Positions 1 through 10,098 of a stretch of DNA of 64,000 nucleotides are shown here, piece by piece. A program made the position numbers and the translations under genes. The stretch covers positions 124,001 through 188,000 of the forward strand of contig NZ_JADPKR010000064.1 of the NCBI RefSeq assembly GCF_023074055.1, written 5' to 3'. Under the pieces are notes generated by a model. That model was not told the origin of the DNA. It saw nothing but the letters and a program-made list of their open reading frames with translations, and searched no databases. Source of the stretch: Bradyrhizobium sp. 141. GTDB lineage: Bacteria > Pseudomonadota > Alphaproteobacteria > Rhizobiales > Xanthobacteraceae. Within the stretch, counting starts at the first letter, position 1; the number at the start of each line of letters is the position of its first letter.

Positions 1-1595
1 CCGCTCTCGACACGCACTTCGTCCGGCAACCATTGATGATGCAGCCGCGGCGTCGCAACGGCGGCAGCGACGTCCATCTTGTAGTCGAGGACGTTCACGA
101 TCACCTGCAGCACCGTCGAGATGATGCGGCTGCCGCCGGGCGAGCCCGTCACCAGCACCGGCTTGCCGTCCCTCAGCACGATGGTCGGTGACATCGACGA
201 CAGCGGCCGCTTGCCCGGTCCGGGCAGATTGGCCTCGAAGCCGACCAGGCCATAGGCATTGGAAGCGCCGATCGCTGCGGTGAAGTCGTCGAGTTCGTTG
301 TTGAGCAGCACGCCCGTGCCGTCGGCGACGAGGCCGACGCCATAACTGAAGTTCAGCGTATAGGTGTTGCTGACGGCGTTGCCGCGGCCGTCGACGACGG
401 AGAAATGCGTGGTGTTGCTGCCCTCGCGCCGTGAGGGGACCGCCGAAGCCAGCTCCTTCGACGGCGTGGCACGATCGGCGGAGATACCCGCGCGCAGCTT
501 GGCGGCGTAGTCCTTGGCCGTCAGCGTCTCGATCGGTGCGTTGACGAAGGCGGGATCGCCGAGATAGCGCGCGCGGTCCGCATAGGCGCGCTTCATGGCT
601 TCGATCAAAAAATGCAGCGACGCCGGCGAACCCTGCTTCAAATCGGCGAGCTGAAAGCCTTCGAGAATGTTGAGGGTCTCCACCAGCACCACGCCACCGG
701 ACGAGGGCAGCGGCATCGACACGATGTCGTAGCCGCGATAGGTGCCGCGCACCGGCGCGCGGATCACCGCCTGATAGGATTTCAGGTCGGCCGGCGTCAT
801 GATGCCGCCGGCGTCAGCCACGGCCTTGGTGAGCTTTTCCGCGACCGGCCCCTCATAGAAGCCGCTTGGCCCCCGTGCAGCGACGGCTGACAGCGTTTCA
901 GCGAGATCGCCCTGCACCAGCCTGTCGCCTTCACTGATCGGTGTGCCATCCGGCCGCGAGAAGATTTTGGCCGAGGATGGCCAGCGTGCCAGCCGACGGT
1001 GCCAGCCCGGCAGCGTGTCGGCCATGTCGTCGCTGACGATGAAGCCATCGCGGGCGAGCACAATCGCAGGCTCGAGCAATTGCGCCAGCGTGAACTGGCC
1101 CGAGCCGTATTTTTCCAATGCGAGAGCGAGACCTGCGACGGTGCCGGGCACGCCAATGCCAAGCGCGGAATCCCGTGATTTCGCTACGTCCGGCTTGCCA
1201 TCGGGTCCGAGGAATATTTGTGGCGTGGTCGCCGCTGGCGCCGTCTCGCGGTAATCAATCGTGATGTCTTCGTTGCGGTCGGCGGAATGGATCACCATAA
1301 AACCGCCGCCGCCGATATTGCCGGCCCGCGGATAGGTGACGGCCATCGCAAAGCCGGTCGCGACCGCGGCATCGACCGCATTGCCACCGCGCCGCAGGAT
1401 GTCGGCACCGATTTGCGCAGATATCTTCTCCTGCGCGACCACCATGCCGTGTTCGGCGGCGACAGCGCGCACGGTGTCGCGGGCGGGTGGGACATAGCCC
1501 CGCCGTGCATCCTGGGCCGTCGCGGGCACAAGGCCCAGCGCCAGCGTGGCAATGACGGTCAAAAATGTCCGCCGTGTCGAATATGAGGACATCAT
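1..1595 (-). CDS. ggt: Gamma-glutamyltransferase, 3' end outside window
   Basis: Periplasmic Ntn-hydrolase that transfers or hydrolyses the gamma-glutamyl group of glutathione and is made as a self-cleaving proenzyme. The reading frame runs open from an ATGATG start at 1595 to the window edge, about 531 residues. The processing and nucleophile site SNTTHFSVVD is present, with the catalytic Thr at about residue 395. The oxyanion segment GSPGGSRII and the SSMSPT motif follow. The N-terminus STRRTFLTVIATLALG followed by PATAQ looks like a twin-arginine signal peptide, whereas E. coli Ggt uses Sec. About 40-50 C-terminal residues are missing because the window ends. It is divergent from the MFS gene. 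Confidence 0.93.
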   Translation of the reverse strand, partial: MMSSYSTRRTFLTVIATLALGLVPATAQDARRGYVPPARDTVRAVAAEHGMVVAQEKISAQIGADILRRGGNAVDAAVATGFAMAVTYPRAGNIGGGGFMVIHSADRNEDITIDYRETAPAATTPQIFLGPDGKPDVAKSRDSALGIGVPGTVAGLALALEKYGSGQFTLAQLLEPAIVLARDGFIVSDDMADTLPGWHRRLARWPSSAKIFSRPDGTPISEGDRLVQGDLAETLSAVAARGPSGFYEGPVAEKLTKAVADAGGIMTPADLKSYQAVIRAPVRGTYRGYDIVSMPLPSSGGVVLVETLNILEGFQLADLKQGSPASLHFLIEAMKRAYADRARYLGDPAFVNAPIETLTAKDYAAKLRAGISADRATPSKELASAVPSRREGSNTTHFSVVDGRGNAVSNTYTLNFSYGVGLVADGTGVLLNNELDDFTAAIGASNAYGLVGFEANLPGPGKRPLSSMSPTIVLRDGKPVLVTGSPGGSRIISTVLQVIVNVLDYKMDVAAAVATPRLHHQWLPDEVRVES

Positions 1596-1696
1596 CAAAA
1601 TTTCCGTCGTGCCGTCGGGCCAGTTCACACCCGTCACTGCAATGCTATACGGTTTGCCCCAAGAGAGGCAAAACTGTTCGTGATGAGGACCGCGTG

Positions 1697-3082
1697 ATGA
1701 CGACGATCGCCCCGGATGCGCGCTTGGCCGGCGTGCCGCGGACCTATCCGCCGCGCGCCGCCGTTGTCAGCTGGATCTTCTTCGATTGGGCCGCGCAGCC
1801 CTATTTCACGCTGATCACGACCTTCGTGTTCGCGCCCTATTTCGCCACCAACATCGCGCCGAATCCCGCGACCGGCCAATCACTGTGGGGATTTGCGATG
1901 GCGGCCGCGGGTCTCGCCATCGCGCTGTTGTCGCCGGTGCTCGGGGCCATCGCGGATGCGTCCGGCCGCAGGAAGCCCTGGATCGCAGGGTTCGGCACCT
2001 TGCTGGTGCTGGCATCCTGCACGCTGTGGATCGGCAAGCCCGGCGATCCCTCGGTCATTCCACCGCTGCTCACCGCGGTGGCGCTCGCCAGCGTCGGCGC
2101 GGAATTCGCCACGCTCTTCAACAATGCGATGATGCCGACGCTGGTGCCGCCGGAGCGGATCGGACGGCTTTCCGGCACCGGCTGGGCGACCGGCTACGTC
2201 GGGGGCATCGTCAGCCTGATCATCGTGCTCGGCCTCCTCGCCGCCAATCCCGAGACCGGCCGCACATTGCTGGGTCTTTCGCCGCTATTCGGGCTCGATC
2301 CGGTCACCCATCAGGGCGATCGCATCGTCGGGCCGCTGACCGGGCTGTGGTTCGTGATCTTCGTGACGCCACTGTTCCTGTTCACGCCCGACTATCCGGC
2401 GAAGCGCCCGCTGCGCGAGGCGTTGCACGAAGGACTGTGGGAGCTGAAGCAATCGATCAAAAGTCTGCCGAAGCAGCAGTCGCTCGCGGCCTTCCTGCTC
2501 GCCAACATGATCTACACCGACGGTCTGGTGTCGCTGTTCGCCTTCGGCGGCATCTATGCCGCGGGCACCTTCGGCTGGCACACGATCCAGATCGGCACCT
2601 TTGGCATCATGCTCGCCATTGCCGGCGCATTCGGCGCCTGGCTTGGCGGCAAATTCGATGATCGTCTCGGACCGCGGCGCGTGATCGCCGGCAGCCTGCT
2701 GATCCTGTTGCTGTCGGTGGCGGCGATCCTGCTGGTCGACAAGGACAGCGTGTTGTTCGTCAAGGTCGCGCCGCCGCAAGCCGGCGCTCCCTTGTTCTCG
2801 AGCGCGGCCGAGCGCGCCTATCTGGTGCTGGGCTGCCTCATCGGCGCGGCCGGTGGTCCACTCCAGGCGGCCTCACGCACGCTGCTGATCCGCCTCGCAC
2901 CGAAAGACCGCATCGCCCAGTATTTCGGCCTGTTCGCACTGACCGGGAAGGTGACGTCCTTCATCGGACCGCTTCTGATCGGCATGATCACCGCGGTGAC
3001 CGCGAGCCAGAAAGCCGGCATGGCGGTGCTGGTGGTGTTCTTCGTCACGGGGCTGGGGCTGTTGATGCGGGTGCGGGAGTAG
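1697..3082 (+). CDS. MFS transporter, UMF1/Atg22-like family
   Basis: A 461-residue polytopic carrier with about 12 hydrophobic segments. The N-terminal signature [17 protein letters not shown] resembles the SW-x-x-[FY]DWA opening of the UMF1 (Atg22-like) branch of the major facilitator superfamily. The loop [10 protein letters not shown] after the third helix fits the MFS A-motif position. The frame is open upstream to 1565, but that stretch looks non-coding and overlaps the divergent ggt leader, so I chose the ATG at 1697, preceded by GAGGA. The substrate is unknown; family members are often annotated as permeases of unknown specificity. It is convergent with purH, with a long palindromic repeat between them. 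Confidence 0.85.
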   Translation: MTTIAPDARLAGVPRTYPPRAAVVSWIFFDWAAQPYFTLITTFVFAPYFATNIAPNPATGQSLWGFAMAAAGLAIALLSPVLGAIADASGRRKPWIAGFGTLLVLASCTLWIGKPGDPSVIPPLLTAVALASVGAEFATLFNNAMMPTLVPPERIGRLSGTGWATGYVGGIVSLIIVLGLLAANPETGRTLLGLSPLFGLDPVTHQGDRIVGPLTGLWFVIFVTPLFLFTPDYPAKRPLREALHEGLWELKQSIKSLPKQQSLAAFLLANMIYTDGLVSLFAFGGIYAAGTFGWHTIQIGTFGIMLAIAGAFGAWLGGKFDDRLGPRRVIAGSLLILLLSVAAILLVDKDSVLFVKVAPPQAGAPLFSSAAERAYLVLGCLIGAAGGPLQAASRTLLIRLAPKDRIAQYFGLFALTGKVTSFIGPLLIGMITAVTASQKAGMAVLVVFFVTGLGLLMRVRE

Positions 3083-3090
3083 CATCCCCA

Positions 3091-3217
3091 CCGTCATTCC
3101 GGGGCGCGCCACTTGGCGCGAGCCCGGAATCCATTTCTCCGCATGGCACGCTGCACGATAGATTCTCAGGTGCGCAATTGCGCACCATAGCTCGCGCTTC
3201 GCGCGCCCGGAATGACG
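3091..3217. repeat. Long palindromic intergenic repeat, family C copy 1
   Basis: Imperfect inverted repeat with outer arms CCGTCATTCCGGGGCGCGCC and the reverse complement near 3205-3217. It contains an inner GGTGCGCAATTGCGCACC palindrome. It separates convergent MFS and purH genes. Related copies lie at 26661-26787 and 51461-51568. Probably a REP-like element or bidirectional terminator. Confidence 0.75.
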
Positions 3218-3224
3218 GCAAGGC

Positions 3225-4817
3225 TCAGTGCCTGAAGTGCCGCGTGCCCGTGAACACCATGGCGATGCCGTGCTCGTCGGCGGCCTTGATCACCTCGTCG
3301 TCGCGCATGGAGCCGCCCGGCTGCACTACAGCGGTGGCGCCGGCCTCGATGCAGGCGAGCATGCCGTCGGCGAACGGGAAGAATGCATCCGAAGCCACCA
3401 CTGAGCCTTTGGTGAGCGGCTCGGCGAGCTTCAGCTCGCTCGCCGCATCCTGGGCCTTGCGCGCCGCGATCCGCGCTGAATCCACCCGGCTCATCTGGCC
3501 CGCGCCGATGCCGACGGTGGCGAGATCCTTGGCGTAGATGATGGTGTTGGACTTGACGTGCTTCGCCACGCGGAACGCAAATTTCAGGTCGCGCATCTCG
3601 GCTTCGGTCGGCGCACGCTTGGTCACGACCTTGAAGGTCATATCGTCGACCACGGCATTGTCGCGGCTCTGTACCAGCAGGCCGCCGGCGACCGTCTTGG
3701 CGGTGAGGCCCGGCGCGCGTGGATCGGGCAGGCTGCCGGCGAGCAGCAGGCGCAGGTTCTTCTTGCCGCCGATGATGGCAATCGCCTCCTCGCTGGCATC
3801 GGGCGCGATGATCACCTCGGTGAAGATTTTTGTGATCTCGCGCGCGGTATCGGCGTCGAGCGCGCGGTTCATCGCGATGATTCCGCCGAACGCCGAGGTG
3901 GAATCGCAGGCGAGCGCCTTGCGATAGGCGCTGACGAGGTCGGAGCCTTCCGCCACGCCGCAGGGATTGGCGTGCTTGACGATGACGCAGGCCGCGGTGC
4001 GCTTGGCGTCGAACTCGCCGATGCACTCATAGGCCGCGTCGGTGTCGTTGATGTTGTTGTAGGAGAGCTCCTTGCCCTGGAGCTGGCGCGCGGTCGAGAC
4101 GCCCGGGCGCTTGTCCGGCGTCGCGTAAAACGCCGCGGTCTGGTGCGGGTTCTCGCCATAGCGCAGCGACTGGATCAGACGGCCGCCGAAGGCGCGGAAG
4201 TCGGGCGCGTCGATCTCGAGCTGGCGGTTGAACCAGTTCGAGATCGCGGCATCGTAAGCGCCGGTGCGCGCATAGGCCTTCGCGGCAAGCCGCCGGCGCA
4301 GTTTCAGCGTGGTCGCGCCCTTGTTGGCGGCGAGCTCGTCGAGCACAGCCTTGTAGTCCTCGGCCTCGACCACGACAGCGACGTCGTCATGGTTCTTGGC
4401 GGCGGCGCGGATCATCGCGGGGCCGCCGATGTCGATGTTCTCGATGCAATCCTCGAAGCCGGCGCCTTTGTCGACGGTCGCCTCGAACGGATAGAGATTG
4501 ACGACGAGGAGGTCGATCGGCGCGATGCCGTGTGCCTTCATCGCGTCCGTGTGCTCCTTATTGTCGCGGATCGCGAGCAGGCCGCCATGCACCTTCGGAT
4601 GCAGCGTCTTGACACGGCCGTCCATCATCTCGGGGAAGCCGGTGAGGTCGGAAACGTCTTTCACCTTGAGACCGGCCGCGGCGATCGCTTTCGCGGTGCC
4701 GCCGGTCGAGACCAGCTCGACATCATGCGCAGCAAGCGCCTTGGCGAACTCGATCAGGCCGGTCTTGTCGGAAACGGAAAGCAGGGCGCGGGTGACGCGG
4801 CGGGGATGGTCAGTCAT
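3225..4817 (-). CDS. purH: Bifunctional AICAR formyltransferase/IMP cyclohydrolase
   Basis: Catalyses the last two steps of de novo purine synthesis: formylation of AICAR by 10-formyl-THF and ring closure to IMP. The protein is 530 residues, normal for the family. The N-terminal IMP cyclohydrolase (MGS-like) domain carries [18 protein letters not shown] and STGGTAKAI, followed by [10 protein letters not shown]. The C-terminal transformylase domain has [19 protein letters not shown] (the Lys-His pair) and FFPFADG. The start is the ATG at 4817; an upstream TTG at 4823 is less likely. The heparinase-like gene and rsmB lie upstream on the same strand, an arrangement I recall as common in Rhizobiales. 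Confidence 0.98.
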   Translation of the reverse strand: MTDHPRRVTRALLSVSDKTGLIEFAKALAAHDVELVSTGGTAKAIAAAGLKVKDVSDLTGFPEMMDGRVKTLHPKVHGGLLAIRDNKEHTDAMKAHGIAPIDLLVVNLYPFEATVDKGAGFEDCIENIDIGGPAMIRAAAKNHDDVAVVVEAEDYKAVLDELAANKGATTLKLRRRLAAKAYARTGAYDAAISNWFNRQLEIDAPDFRAFGGRLIQSLRYGENPHQTAAFYATPDKRPGVSTARQLQGKELSYNNINDTDAAYECIGEFDAKRTAACVIVKHANPCGVAEGSDLVSAYRKALACDSTSAFGGIIAMNRALDADTAREITKIFTEVIIAPDASEEAIAIIGGKKNLRLLLAGSLPDPRAPGLTAKTVAGGLLVQSRDNAVVDDMTFKVVTKRAPTEAEMRDLKFAFRVAKHVKSNTIIYAKDLATVGIGAGQMSRVDSARIAARKAQDAASELKLAEPLTKGSVVASDAFFPFADGMLACIEAGATAVVQPGGSMRDDEVIKAADEHGIAMVFTGTRHFRH

Positions 4818-4982
4818 GAGCAAGATCCTCTGCTAAGGGAGTGTCTATGCCCAGGCGCGCGGCGTCTATGTCCCGCGCTTCCCGATGGTGCTCCATCCAA
4901 GGTCGCCAGTCGCGCGAGCGAGGGCTCGATAGCAGTTTTCAGCCGGCTTCACAACGATCGGATTGAGCTGAAATACGCGCGT

Positions 4983-6740
4983 CTACAGCGGTAGTTCCGG
5001 CTCCCGCCGCGCATTTCTTCGGGCATTGGTGACGGCCGGGGAGGCGGTGGAACGCACAAAGCTCCAGCGGATCGAGGGCGCCTGCCGCGCGTCCTGCCGG
5101 ATCACGATCTGAGCGGTGCGGCGCGGGCCGTCATTGCCGGCCAGGAACACGCTGTCCTCGAGGTCGACCTTGTCGTCGAGCGCCTCGAAGGTCCAGACGT
5201 CGCGGTTCGGCAGCACCAGCATGACGCCGCGCGCATCCGACAGCCGGCTCGCCTTCACCGCCGGATGCAGATGGAAGCGCAGCGCGAAATCGGCATCCGC
5301 ACCCTTGAAGCGACCGCCCTGCGGCGGCGACAGCGTGTCCTCGCCGTCGATGCGCGCGCCGTCATTGGCGATCATCAGCACGCGGCGGTGGATCGCGCCG
5401 AATTTGCCGAGATAGCCGTCATGCGAGGTCGTGAGCAGCGTGCCGTTCTGCACGATCTCGCGGTAGCTCTCGACTTCGACGGGCCCGCTGGTGACCGGCG
5501 AGCCGTGCAGGAGCCGCTTCATCGCCGACATCTCAACGAACTGGCATGACGAGGCGTCGTGATAGGTCAGTGTCGAATGCGCCGCCGTGCCGCGTGCGAA
5601 CGGCCGCCAATTGTCGCGGCCCGTGGTCGGCATGCCGCAATTGGTGACGATGCGGCTGATGCCGGAGGACAGTTCGAACGACAGACAGCCGGCATGGGCG
5701 TCGTGACTGACGCCGGCAGGTGGCGGCGGGCCGGTGTCGATGATCACAGTGGTCTGGCCGGCATCGAGGCGCTGAAAGCCGGTATGCGGCATGTTCGCCA
5801 TCGGCACGCCGTGGGTGTCGTCATAGGCGAGCAGCGTGGCGAGCAGGTCCGAAGATGTCGCGCTCATGCCGTTGAACAGCGCGAAATTTCCGTCGCCATG
5901 CCGAAAGAAACGCAGCATCGGCATCATGCGGTCGATCGCGTTGAGCAGTGCCGGCGGTGGCGCGATGTTGCGCGCGGCAAAGGTCTGCCGCAGCGGCAGC
6001 AGGTCGATCAAGAGTTCGATCAGCGCGCCGGGGTTGCGGGAGATGTGTCCGCCGTCGGGCAGGATCTGCCTCTGCAATTCGTCGGAGAGTTTTTTCGAGG
6101 CGTTGCGGATGTGGCTCGCCTGGTTGGCGAGGCACAAGGCCGCATAGCACAGCGCGATCAGCACCTGGAGTTTCGGCACCCCGTCCGGAATGTTGACCAT
6201 GGTGTAGCGCAGGAAGCGGATCTCGCGGGCCAAGGCGCGCAGATAGCGGCGGTAGAATTTGTTGTCGGTCTCGTTGAGCACCAGCGGCGCCTGCGACAGC
6301 AGCGAGATCACGCGCCGCGCCAGCACGTCGGCGCGGCGCGCGACCGGGCGACGCTTGTTGGCGGGGTTTGCGATCCAGTCTTCGATCAGCGCGCGCGCAT
6401 TCGCCCTTGTCAGTGCAGTGTCGGCGGCGCGCAAATGGCGCAGCCAACCGAAGCCGAGCAGCGCAACCTCCCAGTCCTCCGACGGCGGCTCGAGATCGAA
6501 GATCGAGCGGCCGTGGCAATTGACGATCTTGCCGGCAAAGACGAAACGGCCGGCATAGATTTCGGCGGCGCGAGTCGCATCCGCCGTGCGCAGGTCGTGC
6601 GGCGCGATGATCAGTCGGTCGGTGCGGCCGGGCCAGACCCGCGACAGCGCAACGGAACCGCCGCTCGCGCGCGCGAGCATGTTCCGCGCGAAGCGGTTCA
6701 TGACCAGCGTCGAGATACGTCTGCGTTGAGCGACCGACAC
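4983..6740 (-). CDS. Heparinase II/III family protein
   Basis: A 585-residue protein. The N-terminal half is alpha-helical, as expected for an alpha/alpha toroid (for example GFGWLRHLRAA and RYLRALAREIRFLRY). The C-terminal half matches heparinase II/III-like beta-rich domains, with HAGCLSFELSSG, GRDNWRPFARGTAAHSTLTY and SHDGYLGKFGAIHRRVL. Family members are polysaccharide lyases or relatives; the substrate cannot be read here. The start is GTG at 6740 with an AAGG upstream; an ATG at 6701 is an alternative. No clear signal peptide is visible. It lies between rsmB and purH on the same strand, about 118 nt after rsmB, and may share transcription with them. Confidence 0.85.
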   Translation of the reverse strand: MSVAQRRRISTLVMNRFARNMLARASGGSVALSRVWPGRTDRLIIAPHDLRTADATRAAEIYAGRFVFAGKIVNCHGRSIFDLEPPSEDWEVALLGFGWLRHLRAADTALTRANARALIEDWIANPANKRRPVARRADVLARRVISLLSQAPLVLNETDNKFYRRYLRALAREIRFLRYTMVNIPDGVPKLQVLIALCYAALCLANQASHIRNASKKLSDELQRQILPDGGHISRNPGALIELLIDLLPLRQTFAARNIAPPPALLNAIDRMMPMLRFFRHGDGNFALFNGMSATSSDLLATLLAYDDTHGVPMANMPHTGFQRLDAGQTTVIIDTGPPPPAGVSHDAHAGCLSFELSSGISRIVTNCGMPTTGRDNWRPFARGTAAHSTLTYHDASSCQFVEMSAMKRLLHGSPVTSGPVEVESYREIVQNGTLLTTSHDGYLGKFGAIHRRVLMIANDGARIDGEDTLSPPQGGRFKGADADFALRFHLHPAVKASRLSDARGVMLVLPNRDVWTFEALDDKVDLEDSVFLAGNDGPRRTAQIVIRQDARQAPSIRWSFVRSTASPAVTNARRNARREPELPL

Positions 6741-6858
6741 GCCTTGCCTTGAAGGGGGAGAGGATTCCGACGAATCCCTATTAATCCCAAAATCGGCCGT
6801 CTGACACCACCTTGAACGTGTGAGAATCAGCGTCGGGGTCGCAAAATCCAGTGCAAAA

Positions 6859-8205
6859 TCAGGATTTAACGAGCCGGGCTGCGAAAAATCCGTCGAGCCC
6901 GCCGAGCTTGGGATCGGCGTTCGGCAGATGGCTGGGCAAAGTGCGCAGATCGCCTTCGGCGGTGATGATCTCGTCGAGGCCCGCGACCTCCGACGCCTCG
7001 ATCGGGACGCGGCGAAGCGCAGGCTCTGCGGCCAGCAGCGTCGCCACGGCCTGCTCGCCTTCTTCGGGTTCCAGCGAGCAGGTGCAGTAGACCAGCGTCC
7101 CGCCCGGCTTGAGCAACGACACCGATTTTCGCAGCAGCCGCTGCTGAAGCGCGGTCATGGCGGTGACATCGGTTTCCTGCCGCAGCCAGGCCACATCGGG
7201 ATGACGGCGGATCGTGCCGGTCGAGGTGCAGGGCGCATCGATCAAAATACCGTCGAAGCCCTCGGTGGGGCCGGCCCATTCCACGGCGTCAGCGACGACA
7301 GTTTCGGCCTGGAGCGACAGCCGCGCCAGGTTTTCGCGCAGCCGCGCCACCCGGGCCGGCGAGCGGTCGATCGCCGTGACATGCGCGCCTGATAGCGCCA
7401 GCTGCGCGGTCTTGCCGCCCGGGGCGGCGCAGAGATCGGCGATGGATTTGCCCTTGATGTCGCCGAACAGCCGGGCGGGCAGCGCGGCGGCGGCATCCTG
7501 CACCCACCATTGTCCCTCGGCGAAGCCGGGCAGCATGGTCACCGAGCCGTGCAGCAGCATCCGCACCGTCCCGGTCGGCAGCGTCTCGCCATGCAGGCGG
7601 CTCGCCCATTGCGCGGCATCCGACTTCACGGTGAGATCGAGCGAGGGCTCGTGGCCGAGCGCCAGCGCCATGTCTCGTGCGGTCGCCTCGCCATAATGCG
7701 CGCTCCAGCGCGCGAGCAGCCATGGCGGCAGGTCCAACGATTGGGTGGTGACCTCCTCGACCAGCGCCGTGCCCTCGCGCGCGCAGCGGCGCAGCACGGC
7801 ATTGACGAGGCCGGCATAGCGCGCAGCGCGCCGGTCGGATTGCACCAGGCGAACGGAGAGGTCGACGGCGGCGTGATCCGGCACGTCCATCCAGAGAATC
7901 TGCGCCGCGCCGATCAGCAGCGCGCTCTGCGCGCGTGGCGCCTCGGAGGGAATGCCCTTGTCGAGCAGGCGGGACAGCACGTGGCCAAGCGTGCCCAGCC
8001 GGCGCAGCACGGTGGCGACCAGGCGTCGCATCAGCGCGCGGTCGCGGTCGGCCAGCGTCTTCAGTCCGGGATGGGCGCCGCTGCCGTCGAGTTGATCGTC
8101 AAGCGTGCGGTGCTTGTGCAGCACGCCGTCGACGATGTCGGCGGCAATCCGTCGCGCCGCAAGACCAGGCACTTCGGACGGAGGGGCGAAACGTTGAGAT
8201 GGCAT
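6859..8205 (-). CDS. rsmB: 16S rRNA m5C967 methyltransferase, RsmB/NOP family
   Basis: SAM-dependent RNA cytosine-5 methyltransferase. The protein is 448 residues with an N-terminal NusB-like RNA-binding region (LLIGAAQILWMDVPDHAAVDLSV and AGLVNAVLRR). A Rossmann methyltransferase domain follows, with ADLCAAPGGKTAQLA as the SAM site. The two catalytic cysteines lie in DAPCTSTGTIRRHPD and VYCTCSLEPEEGEQ. The reading frame extends upstream to 8292, but I chose the ATG at 8205 because the preceding residues do not fit the family. Its order with the heparinase-like gene and purH is tandem. Confidence 0.95.
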   Translation of the reverse strand: MPSQRFAPPSEVPGLAARRIAADIVDGVLHKHRTLDDQLDGSGAHPGLKTLADRDRALMRRLVATVLRRLGTLGHVLSRLLDKGIPSEAPRAQSALLIGAAQILWMDVPDHAAVDLSVRLVQSDRRAARYAGLVNAVLRRCAREGTALVEEVTTQSLDLPPWLLARWSAHYGEATARDMALALGHEPSLDLTVKSDAAQWASRLHGETLPTGTVRMLLHGSVTMLPGFAEGQWWVQDAAAALPARLFGDIKGKSIADLCAAPGGKTAQLALSGAHVTAIDRSPARVARLRENLARLSLQAETVVADAVEWAGPTEGFDGILIDAPCTSTGTIRRHPDVAWLRQETDVTAMTALQQRLLRKSVSLLKPGGTLVYCTCSLEPEEGEQAVATLLAAEPALRRVPIEASEVAGLDEIITAEGDLRTLPSHLPNADPKLGGLDGFFAARLVKS

Positions 8206-8395
8206 GCGAAAGCAAGGTTCTGAGCGAGCGGCAGTTCCGCCGCAGTGGGCGCATGCCTTGAGAACCCAATCTCTGGCACGCGAATATGCCAAATGTAAGA
8301 ATCGCTTTCGGCTTTTTCAGCCCTTCCGGGGCTGATTTCAGAAATGCGTTATTGGACGTCGCGTTGCGGCTCGTCCTGCGCTAGAAAGCCCAGCG

Positions 8396-8596
8396 ATGAG
8401 TGACCAGCCTCCCGTTCCCGACCGCAAGCAGCTCACGCCGGCCGCCCAGCGCGCGCTCGCCGAAGCCGAGGCGCGCCGGCAGGCTGCGTCGGCCGCGCTT
8501 GCTGAGGCTGCGCCCAAGGAATTGCAGGGACCAAAGGGACCTGAGCCCACCCGTTACGGCGACTGGGAGCGCAAGGGCATTGCTTCCGACTTCTGA
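8396..8596 (+). CDS. SDHAF4-like protein (DUF1674), succinate dehydrogenase assembly
   Basis: A 66-residue protein ending in PTRYGDWERKGIASDF. This is the hallmark C-terminal motif of DUF1674, the Sdh8/SDHAF4 family. In mitochondria this factor binds flavinated SdhA and assists assembly with SdhB; the alphaproteobacterial homologs are inferred to act likewise. The N-terminal half is Ala/Glu-rich and probably disordered or helical. It is divergent from rsmB and 43 nt upstream of the thermonuclease gene, with which it may be co-transcribed. Confidence 0.88.
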   Translation: MSDQPPVPDRKQLTPAAQRALAEAEARRQAASAALAEAAPKELQGPKGPEPTRYGDWERKGIASDF

Positions 8597-8639
8597 GTCG
8601 CTCTTGCGGGCTCGGCCGACTCAGCCATAGCGTTGCGCG

Positions 8640-9227
8640 ATGTCGCGCGACCCCAGCCATCCCTATCGGACGTCATACAGCGGCTCGCCGTTCGGTCGGC
8701 ACTTCTCCGGATTGTTGCCGTGGATGTTCGTGGTCGGCGTCGTGCTGGCTGTCGTCTTCACCTTCCGTCATGGAATGGACTGGCTTGTTCCGCACACCGA
8801 TGGCGACCGCACGCGGGATGCCGAGATCGTTCTCCAGCAGGCGGGTCATCCCGATGTTCGCGAGCCGGTCGATGTCATTCGCACCATCGACGGCGACACT
8901 TTCCTTGCGCGTGCTCGTCAGCGCGACGGCCGCGATCTCGTCGTGCGCGTTCGGCTGCGCGGCATCGATGCGCCGGAATTGAAAGCATCCTGCCAGGAGG
9001 AGTCGGACAAAGCGGAAGCGGCGGCCCGCGCATTGCGCGATCTGCTCGGCCAGGGCGGCGTGACCATCACCAATCTCGGCCCCGACAAATACGGCCGCGT
9101 TCTCGCCGACGTCGCGACCCGGCGGACCGCGAACGTTTCGGCGGCGTTGCTCGCGGGCGGTTTTGCGCGGAGCTACAATGGCGGCCATCGCGGCGGCTGG
9201 TGCACACGCAGCTGGCGCTTCTGGTAA
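8640..9227 (+). CDS. Membrane-anchored thermonuclease (SNase-like) family protein
   Basis: A 195-residue protein. A single N-terminal hydrophobic segment (about residues 21-41, LLPWMFVVGVVLAVVFTF) is followed by an SNase-like OB-fold domain. Key motifs are IRTIDGDTFLAR (calcium-binding Asp), VRLRGIDAPEL (catalytic Arg and Asp) and PDKYGRVLADV (second catalytic Arg). The C-terminus ends in YNGGHRGGWC plus a few residues. It is predicted to be an extracytoplasmic Ca-dependent nuclease. It follows the SDHAF4-like gene and is convergent with the L,D-transpeptidase, with a clear hairpin terminator between them. Confidence 0.88.
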   Translation: MSRDPSHPYRTSYSGSPFGRHFSGLLPWMFVVGVVLAVVFTFRHGMDWLVPHTDGDRTRDAEIVLQQAGHPDVREPVDVIRTIDGDTFLARARQRDGRDLVVRVRLRGIDAPELKASCQEESDKAEAAARALRDLLGQGGVTITNLGPDKYGRVLADVATRRTANVSAALLAGGFARSYNGGHRGGWCTRSWRFW

Positions 9228-9262
9228 CAAAAAGGCCGCGTCCCAAGACGCGGCCCCTTCTT
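9225..9262. terminator. Bidirectional intrinsic terminator
   Basis: Perfect 9-bp stem GGCCGCGTC/GACGCGGCC with a CCAA loop (9234-9255). It is flanked by ACAAAAA on the left and CCTTCTTGTCTT on the right. It sits between the convergent thermonuclease and L,D-transpeptidase genes, so it can end transcripts from both sides. Confidence 0.8.
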
Positions 9263-9282
9263 GTCTTGCTCGATCCCGGCGA

Positions 9283-9798
9283 TCAGCGCGTCACGACCAC
9301 CGTCGTGCCGACGGAGACGCGGCTATAGAGATCGGTGATGTCGTCGTTGAGCATGCGGATGCAGCCATAGGAGACGAAGCCGCCGATCGAACCCGGCACG
9401 TTGGTGCCGTGGATGGCGTATTCGCCGCCGGCCAGCGTCATCGCCGCGACGCCCATCGGGTTGCGCGGCGAGCCGCCGGGAATGACGTCCGGAATGCTCG
9501 GCTTGTCGCGCTTCACCTCTGCCGGCGGCGACCAGGCCGGATTTCGATACTTCCCGTCGATGCGCGTGGTGCCGGCCCACTGCTTGCCGGACTTGCCGAC
9601 GCCGACCGGATAGCGCACGGCGTGGCCGTTATCGAGGATGAGATAGAGCCGCCGCTCGCCGGTTTTGACCACGATGGTGCCCGGCGAATAGTCGGCCAAG
9701 TGCGCCCCCACCATCTCCGGCCGCGCCTCTGCCGCCGTCGACATCAAGACCCCCGCCCCGATGGTGGCAGCCATCGCCACCGCAATCCTCATCGACAT
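9283..9798 (-). CDS. L,D-transpeptidase (YkuD family)
   Basis: Periplasmic enzyme predicted to make 3-3 peptidoglycan cross-links or anchor proteins to peptidoglycan. The protein is 171 residues from the ATG at 9798, which has AAAGGGA upstream. It has a signal peptide (MSMRIAVAMAATIGAGVLMSTAAEA) and a YkuD catalytic core with IHGTN and the active-site SYGCIRM Cys motif. The segment GGSPRNPMGVAAM is typical of the rhizobial short ErfK/YkuD proteins. The open frame continues to 9885, but the internal ATG has the better ribosome site and signal peptide. The Bradyrhizobium genus usually has many such paralogs. Confidence 0.92.
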   Translation of the reverse strand: MSMRIAVAMAATIGAGVLMSTAAEARPEMVGAHLADYSPGTIVVKTGERRLYLILDNGHAVRYPVGVGKSGKQWAGTTRIDGKYRNPAWSPPAEVKRDKPSIPDVIPGGSPRNPMGVAAMTLAGGEYAIHGTNVPGSIGGFVSYGCIRMLNDDITDLYSRVSVGTTVVVTR

Positions 9799-10098
9799 CG
9801 ATTTTCCCTTTACCTCAAACGCATCGTCCAAAATTACGCAGAACCCGGCAATTGCCGCCGCGCGCCAAGTCCTTCTGAGGGACATTCTTAACCGCGCCCG
9901 TTAACCGGATGGTTTCCAAACGCGGCCACGGAGGGCCGGCCAGCAGGGGGAACAAAGGAAATGTTCGAAATAAAGTAAATGACCTGAAAACAACACTCGA
10001 CGGGAAAGATGCGGGCGCGCCGCCGCGTGCTCTGACAAGAGCGTGAGGATGTGAACGGCTGTTGTTTCGATGGCGTTGGCGCGGACGCGTTGCTGCGC
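9799..10098. other. Intergenic region upstream of the L,D-transpeptidase
   Basis: About 300 nt lie between the transpeptidase start and the palindromic repeat before acs. It must carry the transpeptidase promoter (minus strand). I see short ORFs but none with a convincing start, codon bias or homology, and no clear RNA structure. Confidence 0.5.

Noticed and set aside
3558-4994. 478-codon frame opposite purH
   Set aside because: Antisense shadow of a well-supported gene.
5559-6752. 397-codon frame opposite the heparinase-like gene
   Set aside because: Antisense shadow; His/Arg/Gln-rich with no homology that I can see.
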